Positions 34,763 through 44,823 are shown, counted from the stretch's first letter. The stretch is 64,000 nt of DNA from Mucilaginibacter terrae (GCF_031951985.1 NZ_JAVLVU010000001.1:2232001-2296000); one strand, 5' to 3'. Program-made: numbers and translations. Notes: generated by a model from the sequence alone, not told the origin.

Positions 34763-36337
34763 TTAATATTTTGCTGTAAGTTCTTTAGCTACGGTTTCGA
34801 GTACGCTGGTTAAGCTATCATCAAATTTACCGGCTTTCAATGCTTTCAATACTTCAGGGTGACGCAGTTCCATCTGGCTTAAAAACTCCGACTCAAACTC
34901 ACGTACTTTGTTTACAGGTACGTTACGCATTAAGCCTTTGGTTCCTAAGTAAATGATGGCAACTTGTTTTTCAACCGATACCGGCGAAAACTGGCCTTGC
35001 TTCAGGATCTCTACGTTACGGGCACCTTTATCTAACACGTTTTTGGTAGCTGCATCAAGATCCGAACCGAATTTAGAGAAAGCCTCTAACTCGCGGTACT
35101 GAGCCTGATCAAGCTTTAAAGTACCGGCAACTTTCTTCATTGATTTGATTTGCGCGTTACCACCCACACGTGATACCGAAATACCTACGTTAATAGCCGG
35201 ACGAACACCTGCGTTAAACAAGTTCGACTCTAAAAATATCTGACCATCGGTAATTGAGATTACGTTGGTTGGGATATAAGCAGATACGTCGCCAGCCTGG
35301 GTTTCAATAATTGGAAGAGCGGTTAATGAACCACCACCTTTTACTAAGTGTTTGATCGACTCAGGTAAGTCGTTCATGTCTTTAGCGATCTCGTCGTTAG
35401 CGTTAATTTTAGCGGCACGCTCTAATAAACGGCTGTGCAGGTAAAACACGTCACCAGGGTAAGCCTCACGGCCCGGTGGACGACGAAGTAACAAAGATAC
35501 CTCACGGTAAGCCACAGCTTGTTTAGAAAGATCATCATAAACGATCAAAGCCGGACGACCAGTATCACGGAAGTACTCACCAATGGCAGCACCTGCAAAC
35601 GGCGCAAAGAACTGCATTGGAGCAGGCTCGGCAGCGCTGGCAGCAACTACGATTGAGTATGGCATAGCACCGTTCTCTTCAAGTGTGCGAACAATGTTAG
35701 CTACGGTAGATGCTTTCTGACCGCAGGCAACGTATATACAAATTACAGGTTCGCCTGCAGCATAAAATTCTTTTTGGTTGATGATGGTATCGATACAAAC
35801 CGCAGTTTTACCGATCTGACGGTCACCAATAACCAACTCACGCTGGCCACGACCGATAGGAATCATCGCATCGATAGCTTTGATACCAGTTTGTAACGGC
35901 TCGTTAACCGGCTGACGGTAAATTACACCAGGAGCTTTACGCTCTAAAGGCATATCGTAAGTTTCGCCGGCAATTGGTCCTTTACCATCAATTGGCTCGC
36001 CCAGTGTGTTAACCACACGGCCTAACATACCTTCACCTACTTGAATAGAGGCAATTTTGCTGGTACGTTTAATAGTATCACCTTCTTTAACACCTTCCGA
36101 AGAACCCAGCAATACCACACCTACGTTGTCTTCTTCAAGGTTAAGTACTATACCTTGTAAGCCGTTATCAAATTCAACCAGCTCACCGTATTGTACTTTT
36201 GTTAAGCCATAAACACGGGCAATACCGTCACCTACCTGAAGTACGGTACCCACTTCTTCTAATTCAGATTCTGACTTAAAGCCCGACAATTGCTCACGCA
36301 GGATGGCCGATACTTCGTCTGGTCTTACCTCTACCAT
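34763..36337 (-). CDS. atpA: ATP synthase F1 subunit alpha
   Basis: The 524-residue non-catalytic nucleotide-binding subunit. The P-loop [15 protein letters not shown] is at about 169-183, followed by [15 protein letters not shown] and [27 protein letters not shown], and the alpha-specific arginine-finger region [10 protein letters not shown]. Length is normal. Upstream atpH lies 36 bp away. The partner atpD (beta) is not in this window. Confidence 0.97.
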   Translation of the reverse strand: MVEVRPDEVSAILREQLSGFKSESELEEVGTVLQVGDGIARVYGLTKVQYGELVEFDNGLQGIVLNLEEDNVGVVLLGSSEGVKEGDTIKRTSKIASIQVGEGMLGRVVNTLGEPIDGKGPIAGETYDMPLERKAPGVIYRQPVNEPLQTGIKAIDAMIPIGRGQRELVIGDRQIGKTAVCIDTIINQKEFYAAGEPVICIYVACGQKASTVANIVRTLEENGAMPYSIVVAASAAEPAPMQFFAPFAGAAIGEYFRDTGRPALIVYDDLSKQAVAYREVSLLLRRPPGREAYPGDVFYLHSRLLERAAKINANDEIAKDMNDLPESIKHLVKGGGSLTALPIIETQAGDVSAYIPTNVISITDGQIFLESNLFNAGVRPAINVGISVSRVGGNAQIKSMKKVAGTLKLDQAQYRELEAFSKFGSDLDAATKNVLDKGARNVEILKQGQFSPVSVEKQVAIIYLGTKGLMRNVPVNKVREFESEFLSQMELRHPEVLKALKAGKFDDSLTSVLETVAKELTAKY

Positions 36338-36373
36338 TTTGTAATTTTATTTAGTATTAGTGTGTTTTTAATA

Positions 36374-36919
36374 TTAAATCACCTTTTGGGCGAAATCTTT
36401 CTTCAATTTTTGCAGGCTGCTCGCTACTGATGTATCAATCTGGCGGTCGCCCACGGTTAATACAAAGCCGCCAATTAATGCTGCATCAACTTTTTCTTGC
36501 AATACAACCTCGCCACCGCTCAGGCTTTTAACCTCGCTAATGATTTGATTACGGTTAGCTTCAGACAATGGAGTTGCCGAAACCACAGTAGCTTTAACAA
36601 TGTTCTTTTTGATGTTGTACTGGTTAATAAACTCCTGGGCGGTTGGATATAATAACTCCGCACGGCTTTTAGTTACCATTATTTTGAAAAAGGCATCAGT
36701 TGATGGAGCTACTTTTCCGGTAAAGATACCTTGCAATACCTTCAATTTTTTATCGTGCGAAATAATAGGATTACGCAAAACAGCCTGTAACTGGGTATTA
36801 GCTTTTAATGTTTGCACAAAAAAAGTCATATCCTGCTTAGTGGCTTCCAAAGTATCTTTCTCCAAAGCCAAATCAATTAATGATTTAGCGTAACGGGATG
36901 CAACTGTTAATTCAGACAT
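36374..36919 (-). CDS. atpH: ATP synthase F1 subunit delta
   Basis: The 181-residue peripheral-stalk subunit linking F1 alpha to subunit b (OSCP family). ASRYAKSLIDLALEK is the N-terminal helix, RNPIISHDKKLKVLQGIF is the mid-domain, and LSGGEVVLQEKVDAALIGGFVLTVGDRQIDTSVASSL is the C-terminal signature. It lies between atpF (80-bp gap with an inverted 7-bp array) and atpA. Confidence 0.95.
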   Translation of the reverse strand: MSELTVASRYAKSLIDLALEKDTLEATKQDMTFFVQTLKANTQLQAVLRNPIISHDKKLKVLQGIFTGKVAPSTDAFFKIMVTKSRAELLYPTAQEFINQYNIKKNIVKATVVSATPLSEANRNQIISEVKSLSGGEVVLQEKVDAALIGGFVLTVGDRQIDTSVASSLQKLKKDFAQKVI

Positions 36920-36925
36920 ATTGTT

Positions 36926-37000
36926 GAGTGGTGAATGGTTGAATGGTGAGTGGTTGAAAAGTTAATTACCTAACTACTCACCATTCACTACTCACTAACT
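36926..37000. repeat. Inverted array of 7-bp units in the atpF-atpH gap
   Basis: The left arm has GAGTGGT, GAATGGT, (T) GAATGGT, GAGTGGT (36926-36954; one 8-bp step). The right arm has CTACTCA, CCATTCA, CTACTCA, CTAACTT (36974-37001), which is the complementary series. It forms an imperfect hairpin around about 20 bp. Confidence 0.82.
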
Positions 37001-37509
37001 TATTTAATCTTTACTTCCTTTAATAAATCGGCAACCAACTCATCTTGTGCGTTTTGGTTGGCAAACTCTTTGCGTAAAACTTTCTCGGCTATCTCTAATG
37101 ATAAAGTAGCTACCTGGTTTTTCACATCAGCCATAGCAATAGCTTTAAGGCTGTTAATTTCAAGTTTTGCTTTTTCTATCATTTTAGCACCTTCAACATT
37201 AGCTGAGTTCTTAGCTTCAGCTACGATCTGATCTTTCAGATGTTTAGCTTCGCGTAAAATCAAATCGCGTTCGGCACGTGCTTCCTTCAATAATTGCTCG
37301 TTTTCGTTAGTTAAACGGGCCATTTCTTCTTTAGCAGCTTCGGCTTTCAGTAAAGCATCCTCAATTGAACGCTCACGCTCGCCAATAGCAGTCATGATAG
37401 GTTTCCAGGCAAATTTACCCAGCAGGATAAGCAGGATGATGAACGCTAACGCAGCCCATACCACAAATCCTAAATGATCATTTAATAAACCTTCAAATAA
37501 TTGTTCCAT
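37000..37509 (-). CDS. atpF: ATP synthase Fo subunit b
   Basis: The 169-residue peripheral stalk. One N-terminal membrane helix (about 13-32, FVVWAALAFIILLILLGKFAW) is followed by a long charged coiled coil (IEDALLKAEAAKEEMARLTNENEQLLKEARAERD onward) that contacts delta. Two copies per complex are expected. The 163-bp gap to atpE is the longest in the operon and contains a REP-like element and a hairpin. Confidence 0.95.
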   Translation of the reverse strand: MEQLFEGLLNDHLGFVVWAALAFIILLILLGKFAWKPIMTAIGERERSIEDALLKAEAAKEEMARLTNENEQLLKEARAERDLILREAKHLKDQIVAEAKNSANVEGAKMIEKAKLEINSLKAIAMADVKNQVATLSLEIAEKVLRKEFANQNAQDELVADLLKEVKIK

Positions 37510-37567
37510 TTATATGAATATTGTTAGATAAACCAACACTGTATTTAACTTACTAAGCCTTATTAAG

Positions 37568-37602
37568 CCCTCTCCTCCGGGGAGGGTTTGGGAGGGGTTA
37601 GA
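37568..37602. repeat. REP-like GC-rich element in the atpE-atpF gap
   Basis: CCTCTCCTCCGGGGAGGG followed by GGGAGGGGTT is the same ~30-nt unit as in the doublet at 12184-12290 (there GGGGAGG and GGGAGGGGTT). It is a single copy. Confidence 0.7.
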
Positions 37603-37610
37603 GGCTGTTT

Positions 37611-37651
37611 AAAAACCTTACCTGCCGCCAACCGCTGCAAGTAAGGTTTTT
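37611..37651 (-). terminator. Intra-operon attenuator-like hairpin after atpE
   Basis: AAAAACCTTAC (37611-37621) and GTAAGGTTTTT (37641-37651) form an 11-bp stem with a 19-nt loop, 22 bp after the atpE stop. On the minus-strand transcript the 3' arm ends in a U-run. It may lower expression of the downstream stalk and F1 genes relative to atpE, or stabilise atpE mRNA. Confidence 0.6.
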
Positions 37652-37672
37652 GATTTTGTGAGTTAGGTAATA

Positions 37673-37885
<213 letters not shown>

Positions 37886-37928
37886 TTAATTTAAAGTTAA
37901 ATATAGTGTATAATTATTTACGAAACTA

Positions 37929-39008
37929 TTAATGGTGATGCTCCTCAACAGCTGTACCGATAAACAAAGCGGTAAGCATGGTAAAGATGAACGCCTGTAG
38001 AAATGCAACCAGTAATTCCAATACGTCCATAAATAATACGAACACAATAGAAACCGGGGCAATAAAGAAACTCTTAAAGATGAATATCAACGATATTAAG
38101 CTCAATACGATGATGTGACCTGCCGAGATGTTAGCGTACAAACGAATCATTAACGCAAACGGCTTAGAGATAACACCTATTAACTCTACCGGAATCATGA
38201 TCGGGTACAACCAAACCGGTACAGGTGGCATAAAAATGTGTTTCCAGTAGTACTTGTTAGCGCTAAAGTTTACCACCAACAATACAATGAACGACATTAC
38301 AAACGTAAACAGGATATTACCGGTAACGTTGGTTCCACCCGGAATAATTGGAATTAAACCCAATATATTGTTGATCCATATAAAGAAGAATATAGTTAAC
38401 AAAACAGGCATATAACGCTCGTAACGGTAACCAATATTAGGACGCGCAATTTCATCGCGCACAAACATGATAACCGGCTCGATAAATGACTGCAAACCTT
38501 TAGGGGCTTTACCCACACGTTTTTTGTAGGAAGCAGCAATGCTAAAGAAGATAATAAACAGGATCAAACCCGCTATCCACATAGCCAATACGTTTTTAGT
38601 AACCGAAAAATCATAAATATGGCTCGATGCTTCTTTATCAACTTCGCCGGCAGCATTTACCACACGAATCTTATCTTCAATAAGCTTATAAGTATAGTAC
38701 TGCCCCTGGTAAGCCTCATGCCCGTGATGGAAATTGGCGCCTGAAAAAAACTCCGTACCCTTATCGGTAAACAAAATTATTGGCAAAGGGATAGATACAT
38801 CACCAATCACATGCCAATAGTGCGAATCGGCAATGTGTTCAAGAATTGCAGTGGTAGGATTAAAGGCCTCCTTTTCTGCATTTGCAGCCTCAGCAGGGTG
38901 TTCTTCGTGTTGTATAGCAAAACTTTTACACGTGGTTAGTGTAAGAAAGACACCTAAAATAAGGCTGAGGAATAATTTTTTTGAGTTCAAAATGTGCCTA
39001 AAATCCAT
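37929..39008 (-). CDS. atpB: ATP synthase Fo subunit a
   Basis: A 359-residue membrane stator subunit with the essential Arg in FALMIRLYANISAGH. It is longer than E. coli subunit a (271 residues) because of an N-terminal extension: a signal-like helix (LFLSLILGVFLTLTTC), a His/Glu-rich stretch and a periplasmic domain (to about residue 135). This is common in Bacteroidota, as I recall. It ends with EEHHH. It precedes atpE by 49 bp. Confidence 0.93.
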   Translation of the reverse strand: MDFRHILNSKKLFLSLILGVFLTLTTCKSFAIQHEEHPAEAANAEKEAFNPTTAILEHIADSHYWHVIGDVSIPLPIILFTDKGTEFFSGANFHHGHEAYQGQYYTYKLIEDKIRVVNAAGEVDKEASSHIYDFSVTKNVLAMWIAGLILFIIFFSIAASYKKRVGKAPKGLQSFIEPVIMFVRDEIARPNIGYRYERYMPVLLTIFFFIWINNILGLIPIIPGGTNVTGNILFTFVMSFIVLLVVNFSANKYYWKHIFMPPVPVWLYPIMIPVELIGVISKPFALMIRLYANISAGHIIVLSLISLIFIFKSFFIAPVSIVFVLFMDVLELLVAFLQAFIFTMLTALFIGTAVEEHHH

Positions 39009-39022
39009 TAATTGTGAGATTT

Positions 39023-39403
39023 TTACTTTTTATTTTGGACGCGCAAGTTACTCAACAAACTGTATATTTCAAAGGCCGTATAAAATAAATATAGATAAAA
39101 ATAGTTGAGCACAAACGCGATGTCGTTTACCTTGTATTTATGCATGTAAACAAGGGCTATTGTCATGCATAAAATAAGTTTGAGTGTGGTGGCTCCTAAA
39201 AATATTTGTCCGCCCAAAGTATCATTTTGCCGCTGGCCCCAAATTACGCCCAAACAAATCAAAAACGTTAACGACGAGAAGAACTGGAAAACGAGCCAGA
39301 AACCCGGAATAAGCAAACTGCCTTTACCTGCATAATCTAATATGGCGGGAGGTAAGGCAATAATTAAAGTACAAATGCCAAAGGCAACAAAAAACCTTTT
39401 CAA
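39023..39403 (-). CDS. Four-helix membrane protein in the atp operon
   Basis: 126 residues with four hydrophobic segments (about 3-22, 32-52, 68-88, 94-115). It begins with a TTG start overlapping the upstream stop as TTGA. Position between atpZ-type and atpB genes, as well as size, match the AtpI-like 'ATP synthase subunit I' place in other operons, where the product helps c-ring assembly or metal transport; sequence similarity to AtpI is not clear to me. It ends with a basic RVQNKK tail. Confidence 0.78.
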   Translation of the reverse strand: MKRFFVAFGICTLIIALPPAILDYAGKGSLLIPGFWLVFQFFSSLTFLICLGVIWGQRQNDTLGGQIFLGATTLKLILCMTIALVYMHKYKVNDIAFVLNYFYLYLFYTAFEIYSLLSNLRVQNKK

Positions 39404-39597
39404 TCTTTAAGGGATTTAATAACCAGGTATAATGATATAAATACACCTATTAATGATAGGATGGCGGTTACCCACATGGTAGCATGAGCAGCCCTTGTAT
39501 CTAACTCGTAACCAATAAAAGTAAACACACCTATAATAACAACCATCTGAAAGGCTATGCCTGTATATTTAATATAGTTGTTAACCGGTTTACTCAT
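39400..39597 (-). CDS. AtpZ/AtpI-type small membrane protein
   Basis: 65 residues with two membrane helices (about 10-30, YTGIAFQMVVIIGVFTFIGY, and 41-60, MWVTAILSLIGVFISLYLV) joined by ELDTRAAHA. This fits the AtpZ/AtpI family, first gene of many F-ATPase operons. It is the promoter-proximal gene of the atp operon here. The stop overlaps the next start by 4 bp, which implies translational coupling. Confidence 0.82.
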   Translation of the reverse strand: MSKPVNNYIKYTGIAFQMVVIIGVFTFIGYELDTRAAHATMWVTAILSLIGVFISLYLVIKSLKD

Positions 39598-39707
39598 ACT
39601 TATAGTTTATATTATATAGTGTATTATGAATTGCTGCAAATTTATGAAACGCGTTGCAGAGTATTTAGTAAATTAGCCTGGCTTTTTACAACCTATGTAC
39701 ATTTAAC

Positions 39708-42533
39708 TTGAAGCGCACTTTAAAAAACATACGTCCTTTTCATTTGGTGATGCTTTTGCTATTGGCCGGTTGCTCGCTCGAAAAAGAGAGTGCGGTAAAC
39801 CGGGGGCTGCAAAATCTTACTGCACGCTACAATATTTTATTTAACGCCAATGAGCTTTTAACAATAAAACAGGAAAGCTACGCCACTGCTTTTATTGACG
39901 ATTACGACCGTGTATTAAACGTATACCAGGATACCGCTTCAACCCGGGCCACGGGCGATAAGGAACTGGACGAAGTAGTGGTAAAAGCCAACAAAATCAT
40001 CAGCATTAAAGAACAAAGCAATTATATTGATGATGCCTACCTCCTGCTGGCAAAAGCTGCCCATTTGCGGGGCGATTATTTTAACTCGGTTGAGTATTGC
40101 GGTTACATAACCCGTTCATTCAGGCAAAACGTTAAAATTGTGCAGCAGGCCCGTGCCTGGCAAATACGCTCGTTGCTATACCTTAACCAACTACAACAGG
40201 CCAAAGTGCTTTTAGATACCGCCATTATCAACCTTACTGATAAGCAAAAAACCGAGGCTGGCATGATTTACGCCGCAGGTATGCAGTTGTATATCGACGC
40301 TCAAAACTACCCCGATGCTATTGATATGGGCAAAAGAGCTATTCCGCTGGCCACTGGTTCGCAGCAGCGTTTGCGCTGGATATTTATACTGGCGCAACTG
40401 CAGGAGCTCACCAAACAACCGGCCGATGCTTACGACAACTATACCCGAGTTGTAAAAAGTAATGCGCCGTTTGTAATGGCTTTTAACGCCGAAATTAACC
40501 GCATACGCATAGAGGATATTCAAAACGGCCGTAATATAAGCCGTGCCGACCGCCTGAAGAGTTTACTCCGCAACGAGAACAACTTGGAGTTTAAAGACCA
40601 GATATATTATCAGCTGGGCGAATTAGCCATCATTAACAATCAAACTGATGAGGCTGTAAAGAATTACGAACTGTCTGTTAAGAACAGTCTCCGTAATCAA
40701 AATCAAAAGGGTTTGAGTTACCTGCGCCTGGCCGACATCAGCTTTAAAAACAAAAGCGATTATGTAACCGCCCGTAAGTATTACGATAGCACTTTGATTA
40801 GCTTATCGCCCAATTACCCGGGTTACCAAACCATAAAAACCAAGGCCGATAACCTGCAACTGATCGCTGATAAGCTACATATCATAGCGCGTGAAGATAC
40901 CCTGCAAGCCTTGGCAAAGTTAGATACCGCTACCCGCAGTAGGCGCATCGAAGAAATGGCTAAACGCGATGAGGAACAAAAATCTCTTACTGCAGCAAGC
41001 AACGCCTCTGCCTCAGCAAATACAATTAACCCGGCTAATAATCTTACCAGTGTTGACAATAGCAAAACGCCAACCACCAACGGCGCCGACCCAAGCGGAT
41101 TTTATTTTGATAACACCGGGGCTATAAGCCAGGGCTTTACTGATTTTAAGCGTAAATGGGGAAACCGCCGTTTGGAAGATAACTGGCGGCGAAGCGTGCG
41201 TAACAACAGCGACATTACCACCAATACTGCTAATTCATCACAAACGGTTAACCCTGGAGTGGTTCTTCCAAACATGCAGAAGAGTACGGAAGACGTGGCA
41301 TCAAACAACGCCAAGCAGGATTTATTGCAAAGTATACCGGTTACACCCGAGCAGATCGAAAAATCAAACCAGCGTATATATAATGCCTATGTTGATTTAG
41401 CAGTTTTTTACCGCGATGTGCTGAATGATAAACCAGAGGCAATTGCTACTTTTGAACAGCTGCTGAAACGTTTCCCGAAAGATGAAAACCTGGCGGCCAA
41501 TTATTACAACCTTTACCGTTTGTATGCCGATGTAAACCCATCGCGCTCCGAGGAGTATAAAACCCTTATTTTAAATCAGTATCCTAACAGCACTTTTGCC
41601 AGGGTAATTACCGATCCTGATTTTGCCCGCCGTTTGGATGATAAAGATGCCGAGCTGAACGCTTTTTATAACCAGATATACGATTTATACGTTCAGCGCC
41701 AGTACCCGCGGGTAATTACCCGTTCAGACGAATTATTGCGCCAATACCCTGATAATCGTATTTCTCCGCAAATAGCCTATTTACGTGCATTAGCCTCAGG
41801 CCACCAGGAAAAGGTGACGCCTTTCCGCAGCGAATTAGTGCAAATAAACACCCGCTATCCTAATGATGCCCTAATTACACCGCTGGTAAGGCAACACCTT
41901 ATATATATAGATGCTAACCAGGCCGAGATGGCAACCCGCCGCTTTGCCGTTATTGACAGCGACCCGAATGCTCCTGTATTTATTCCAGAGCCCGTGGTTC
42001 AGCCTAAATTACAACAACCTGTAATTGCAGCCGCCAAACCACCTGTTAACAAACCGGAGCCTAAGCCTGCGGTTAAAGAACCTGTTGTTGCAAAAACACC
42101 GCCGGTAGAAAAAACTGTTGCGCCTGCCCCTACTGTTACAGCCCCGGTAATACCACCACCTGCCCCATCAATTTTTAATAACCGCGATAGCACAAATTAC
42201 TATTTTACCATTAATGTGAGTAGTGGTACAACCAACCTATCGTCTTCGAGGTTTGGGTTTGGGCAGTTTAACCGCACAATTTACCGTGGAAACGGTGTAA
42301 AACACCAGCTAAAACCGGTGGGTGCCGATAACCAGCTTATTTATATAGGCGTGTTTAACAGTAAAGATGCAGCCAAAGAATACGCCAGGCAAATTGTACC
42401 CTTGTTACCACAGATCATGAAGGTTCCGGCAGATAAATACAGCTTTTTTATCATCACTCAAGAAAATCTGGATAAATTAGCCGACCGAAAAACTTTGGAT
42501 AGCTATATTGATTACTATCAAAAAAACTTTTAA
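39708..42533 (+). CDS. porW: T9SS TPR lipoprotein PorW/SprE
   Basis: A 941-residue lipoprotein starting at TTG 39708 (KRTLKNIRPFHLVMLLLLAGCS; lipobox Cys22). Multiple TPR units follow (for example DDAYLLLAKAAHLRGDYFNSVEYC, YYQLGELAIINNQTDEAVKNYELSV), then a disordered Ser/Asn/Pro segment. FYFDNTGAISQGFTDFKRKWGNRRLEDNWRRS is the diagnostic PorW/SprE box. A second TPR block and a Pro/Val-rich linker precede a small SPOR-like end. It connects the T9SS trans-envelope complex with the translocon. It is followed by the PBP gene only 3 bp downstream. Confidence 0.87.
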   Translation: MKRTLKNIRPFHLVMLLLLAGCSLEKESAVNRGLQNLTARYNILFNANELLTIKQESYATAFIDDYDRVLNVYQDTASTRATGDKELDEVVVKANKIISIKEQSNYIDDAYLLLAKAAHLRGDYFNSVEYCGYITRSFRQNVKIVQQARAWQIRSLLYLNQLQQAKVLLDTAIINLTDKQKTEAGMIYAAGMQLYIDAQNYPDAIDMGKRAIPLATGSQQRLRWIFILAQLQELTKQPADAYDNYTRVVKSNAPFVMAFNAEINRIRIEDIQNGRNISRADRLKSLLRNENNLEFKDQIYYQLGELAIINNQTDEAVKNYELSVKNSLRNQNQKGLSYLRLADISFKNKSDYVTARKYYDSTLISLSPNYPGYQTIKTKADNLQLIADKLHIIAREDTLQALAKLDTATRSRRIEEMAKRDEEQKSLTAASNASASANTINPANNLTSVDNSKTPTTNGADPSGFYFDNTGAISQGFTDFKRKWGNRRLEDNWRRSVRNNSDITTNTANSSQTVNPGVVLPNMQKSTEDVASNNAKQDLLQSIPVTPEQIEKSNQRIYNAYVDLAVFYRDVLNDKPEAIATFEQLLKRFPKDENLAANYYNLYRLYADVNPSRSEEYKTLILNQYPNSTFARVITDPDFARRLDDKDAELNAFYNQIYDLYVQRQYPRVITRSDELLRQYPDNRISPQIAYLRALASGHQEKVTPFRSELVQINTRYPNDALITPLVRQHLIYIDANQAEMATRRFAVIDSDPNAPVFIPEPVVQPKLQQPVIAAAKPPVNKPEPKPAVKEPVVAKTPPVEKTVAPAPTVTAPVIPPPAPSIFNNRDSTNYYFTINVSSGTTNLSSSRFGFGQFNRTIYRGNGVKHQLKPVGADNQLIYIGVFNSKDAAKEYARQIVPLLPQIMKVPADKYSFFIITQENLDKLADRKTLDSYIDYYQKNF

Positions 42534-42536
42534 CCG

Positions 42537-44777
42537 ATGTTTGTAAAACTTACTCAACACGAAATAAAACGTTATAACTGGATGATATGGAAAGCAGCCA
42601 TTGCCTTCCTGTTATTTATTACGCTAATTTTTACGCTTACAGCCTTTGGCGTGTTCGGCAGTCTGCCGTCGTTCCGCGATCTGGAAAACCCGAAAAGCAA
42701 CCAGGCATCTGAGATCATCTCCTCTGATAAAAAAATATTAGGTAAGTATTTTGTGCAAAACCGGTCGAGCGTTACCTATAATCAAATATCGCCCAATGTA
42801 ATTAACGCGCTTGTTGCTACCGAGGATAATCGCTTCCTGAAGCATTCGGGTATTGATTTTGGCCGTACGTTTACCATTATTTTGTATAACCTTATTGGTA
42901 AAAAACAAGGTGGCAGTACTATTACGCAACAATTAGCGCTTAACTTGTTTTCGGAGCGTTCGCACGACTTTACTACACGCATACGCCAAAAACTACAGGA
43001 ATGGGTAATTGCAGTTCGTTTGGAGCGTAACTATACCAAAGAAGAGATTTTGACCATGTACTTAAACACGGTTGATTTTGGGGCTTACAATACCTTTGGC
43101 ATAAGTTCGGCCGCAGCTACTTACTTTAATACTACTCCTGATAAACTTACCCCCGATCAGGCAGCGCTGTTAATTGGTATGATAAACGGACCGGGGCTTT
43201 ACTCCCCCATTCGTCACCCCGATAACGCCATTAGCCGCCGTAACTTTGTTTTACGCCGCATGGCCGAAGAGGATTATTTGAGTGAAGGCCAGGCCGCAGA
43301 GTTTAAAGCAAAACCGCTGGGCTTAAACTTTCACCCTACCGATCATAATGAGGGTTTAGCTACCTATTTTCGTTCGGTATTGAAAAAGGATGTGCAGAAG
43401 ATTTTAAATGCACAAGACCTGCATAAATCAGATGGTACGCCTTATGATCTTGACCGTGATGGTTTAAGAATTTATACCACCATTAACTTCACCATGCAGC
43501 AATACGCCGAAGATGCTCAGCGTGAGTATATGAAGCAATTGCAAACCCAGTTTAACCAACACTGGCGCGGCCGTAGCTTATGGAAAGGCATCCCCGATTT
43601 TAAAATGCTGTTAGACCAGGGCATGAAACGCTCGGACCGTTACCGCTCGTTAACACAACAAGGAAAATCCGAAGAAGAAATACGTGCCGATTTTAATACG
43701 CCTGCCCCCATGAACCTGTTTACCTGGCATGGCAATATTGATACCACAATGAAACCTATCGACTCGATAGTGTACTGCAAGATGTTGCTCCGCAATGCCA
43801 TGATGAGCATGGACCCAAGTACTGGTTACGTTAAGGCATGGGTTGGCGGTATTAACTACGAGCATTTTAAGTACGATCAGGTAAAAATGGGTACCCGCCA
43901 GGTGGGTTCAACCGCTAAGCCGTTTACTTATGCGGTGGCTATTGAGCAGGCAGCGTTTTCGCCATGTATGCAAATTAATAACGTGCCCGATACTATTTAT
44001 GGTTACGGTAAGCCCTGGTGCCCACGGTCTGATCCGGGGGAAACTGTGCCCGGCATGATTACTTTACGTAAGGCACTCGCCCGTTCGCAAAACTGGGTTA
44101 CCGCCCATGTTATGAAAGAGGTTGGTCCCGAACCGGTAATGCAACTTATTAAAAAAATGGGTGTAACATCAGACGTGCCACCTTACCCTACCATTTGTTT
44201 GGGCACATTTGATGCATCAGTTTATGATATGACCGGTGCTTACAGTGCCTTTGCAAATGAAGGTTTGTGGACCGAGCCTACTTACCTGGTACGTATTGAA
44301 GATAAAAACGGCAACCTGCTTTACGAACATAAGCCCCGTGTATCACAAGCCATGAACCCGCAGGCTGCCTATGTAATGACGTACATGCTTAAAGGTGTGG
44401 TTGACGAAGGTACCGGCTGGCGTTTGCGCAGCAAATACGGCTTACGCAACCCTATTGGTGGTAAAACAGGTACCACACAAAACAATTCCGACGGTTGGTT
44501 TATTGGCGTAACCCCGCAACTGGTTACCGGCGTTTGGACCGGTTGCGAAGACCGGGCTATCCACTTCCGCAGTATTAACTTGGGCGAGGGAGCTAACAGT
44601 GCCTTACCCATTTTTGCGCTGTATATGAAAAGAGTGTATGCCGATCAATCGTTAGGCATTAAACAAAACATAGACTTTGCCCAGCCTAAAGGCGGCGTGG
44701 GTATCACGCTTGATTGCAATGCTTATAACCAGCAGCAACAAGGCACCGCCGAGGTAGATAATAAGCTGGGGTTTTAA
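42537..44777 (+). CDS. PBP1A-type bifunctional penicillin-binding protein
   Basis: A 746-residue class A PBP with one N-terminal membrane helix (about 16-42). The GT51 transglycosylase domain carries ALVATEDNRFLKHSGIDFGRTF (catalytic Glu) and GGSTITQQLALNLF. The transpeptidase has SxxK in GSTAKPFTYAV, SQN in ARSQNWVT and KTGTT in IGGKTGTTQNN. It polymerises and crosslinks peptidoglycan. It begins 3 bp after porW, hence an operon. A purine-rich 7-bp array follows the stop, and then a terminator. Confidence 0.93.
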   Translation: MFVKLTQHEIKRYNWMIWKAAIAFLLFITLIFTLTAFGVFGSLPSFRDLENPKSNQASEIISSDKKILGKYFVQNRSSVTYNQISPNVINALVATEDNRFLKHSGIDFGRTFTIILYNLIGKKQGGSTITQQLALNLFSERSHDFTTRIRQKLQEWVIAVRLERNYTKEEILTMYLNTVDFGAYNTFGISSAAATYFNTTPDKLTPDQAALLIGMINGPGLYSPIRHPDNAISRRNFVLRRMAEEDYLSEGQAAEFKAKPLGLNFHPTDHNEGLATYFRSVLKKDVQKILNAQDLHKSDGTPYDLDRDGLRIYTTINFTMQQYAEDAQREYMKQLQTQFNQHWRGRSLWKGIPDFKMLLDQGMKRSDRYRSLTQQGKSEEEIRADFNTPAPMNLFTWHGNIDTTMKPIDSIVYCKMLLRNAMMSMDPSTGYVKAWVGGINYEHFKYDQVKMGTRQVGSTAKPFTYAVAIEQAAFSPCMQINNVPDTIYGYGKPWCPRSDPGETVPGMITLRKALARSQNWVTAHVMKEVGPEPVMQLIKKMGVTSDVPPYPTICLGTFDASVYDMTGAYSAFANEGLWTEPTYLVRIEDKNGNLLYEHKPRVSQAMNPQAAYVMTYMLKGVVDEGTGWRLRSKYGLRNPIGGKTGTTQNNSDGWFIGVTPQLVTGVWTGCEDRAIHFRSINLGEGANSALPIFALYMKRVYADQSLGIKQNIDFAQPKGGVGITLDCNAYNQQQQGTAEVDNKLGF

Positions 44778-44781
44778 AACA

Positions 44782-44816
44782 GAGTCAAGAGCCAGGAACC
44801 AAGAGCCAAGACACTT
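44782..44816 (+). repeat. Direct array of 7-bp units after the PBP gene
   Basis: Five consecutive heptads (GAGTCAA, GAGCCAG, GAACCAA, GAGCCAA, GACACTT) start 5 bp after the stop codon. The consensus is GARNCAA. It lies in the 3' UTR, upstream of the terminator; there is no facing inverted arm. Confidence 0.8.
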
Positions 44817-44823
44817 GTAAACT

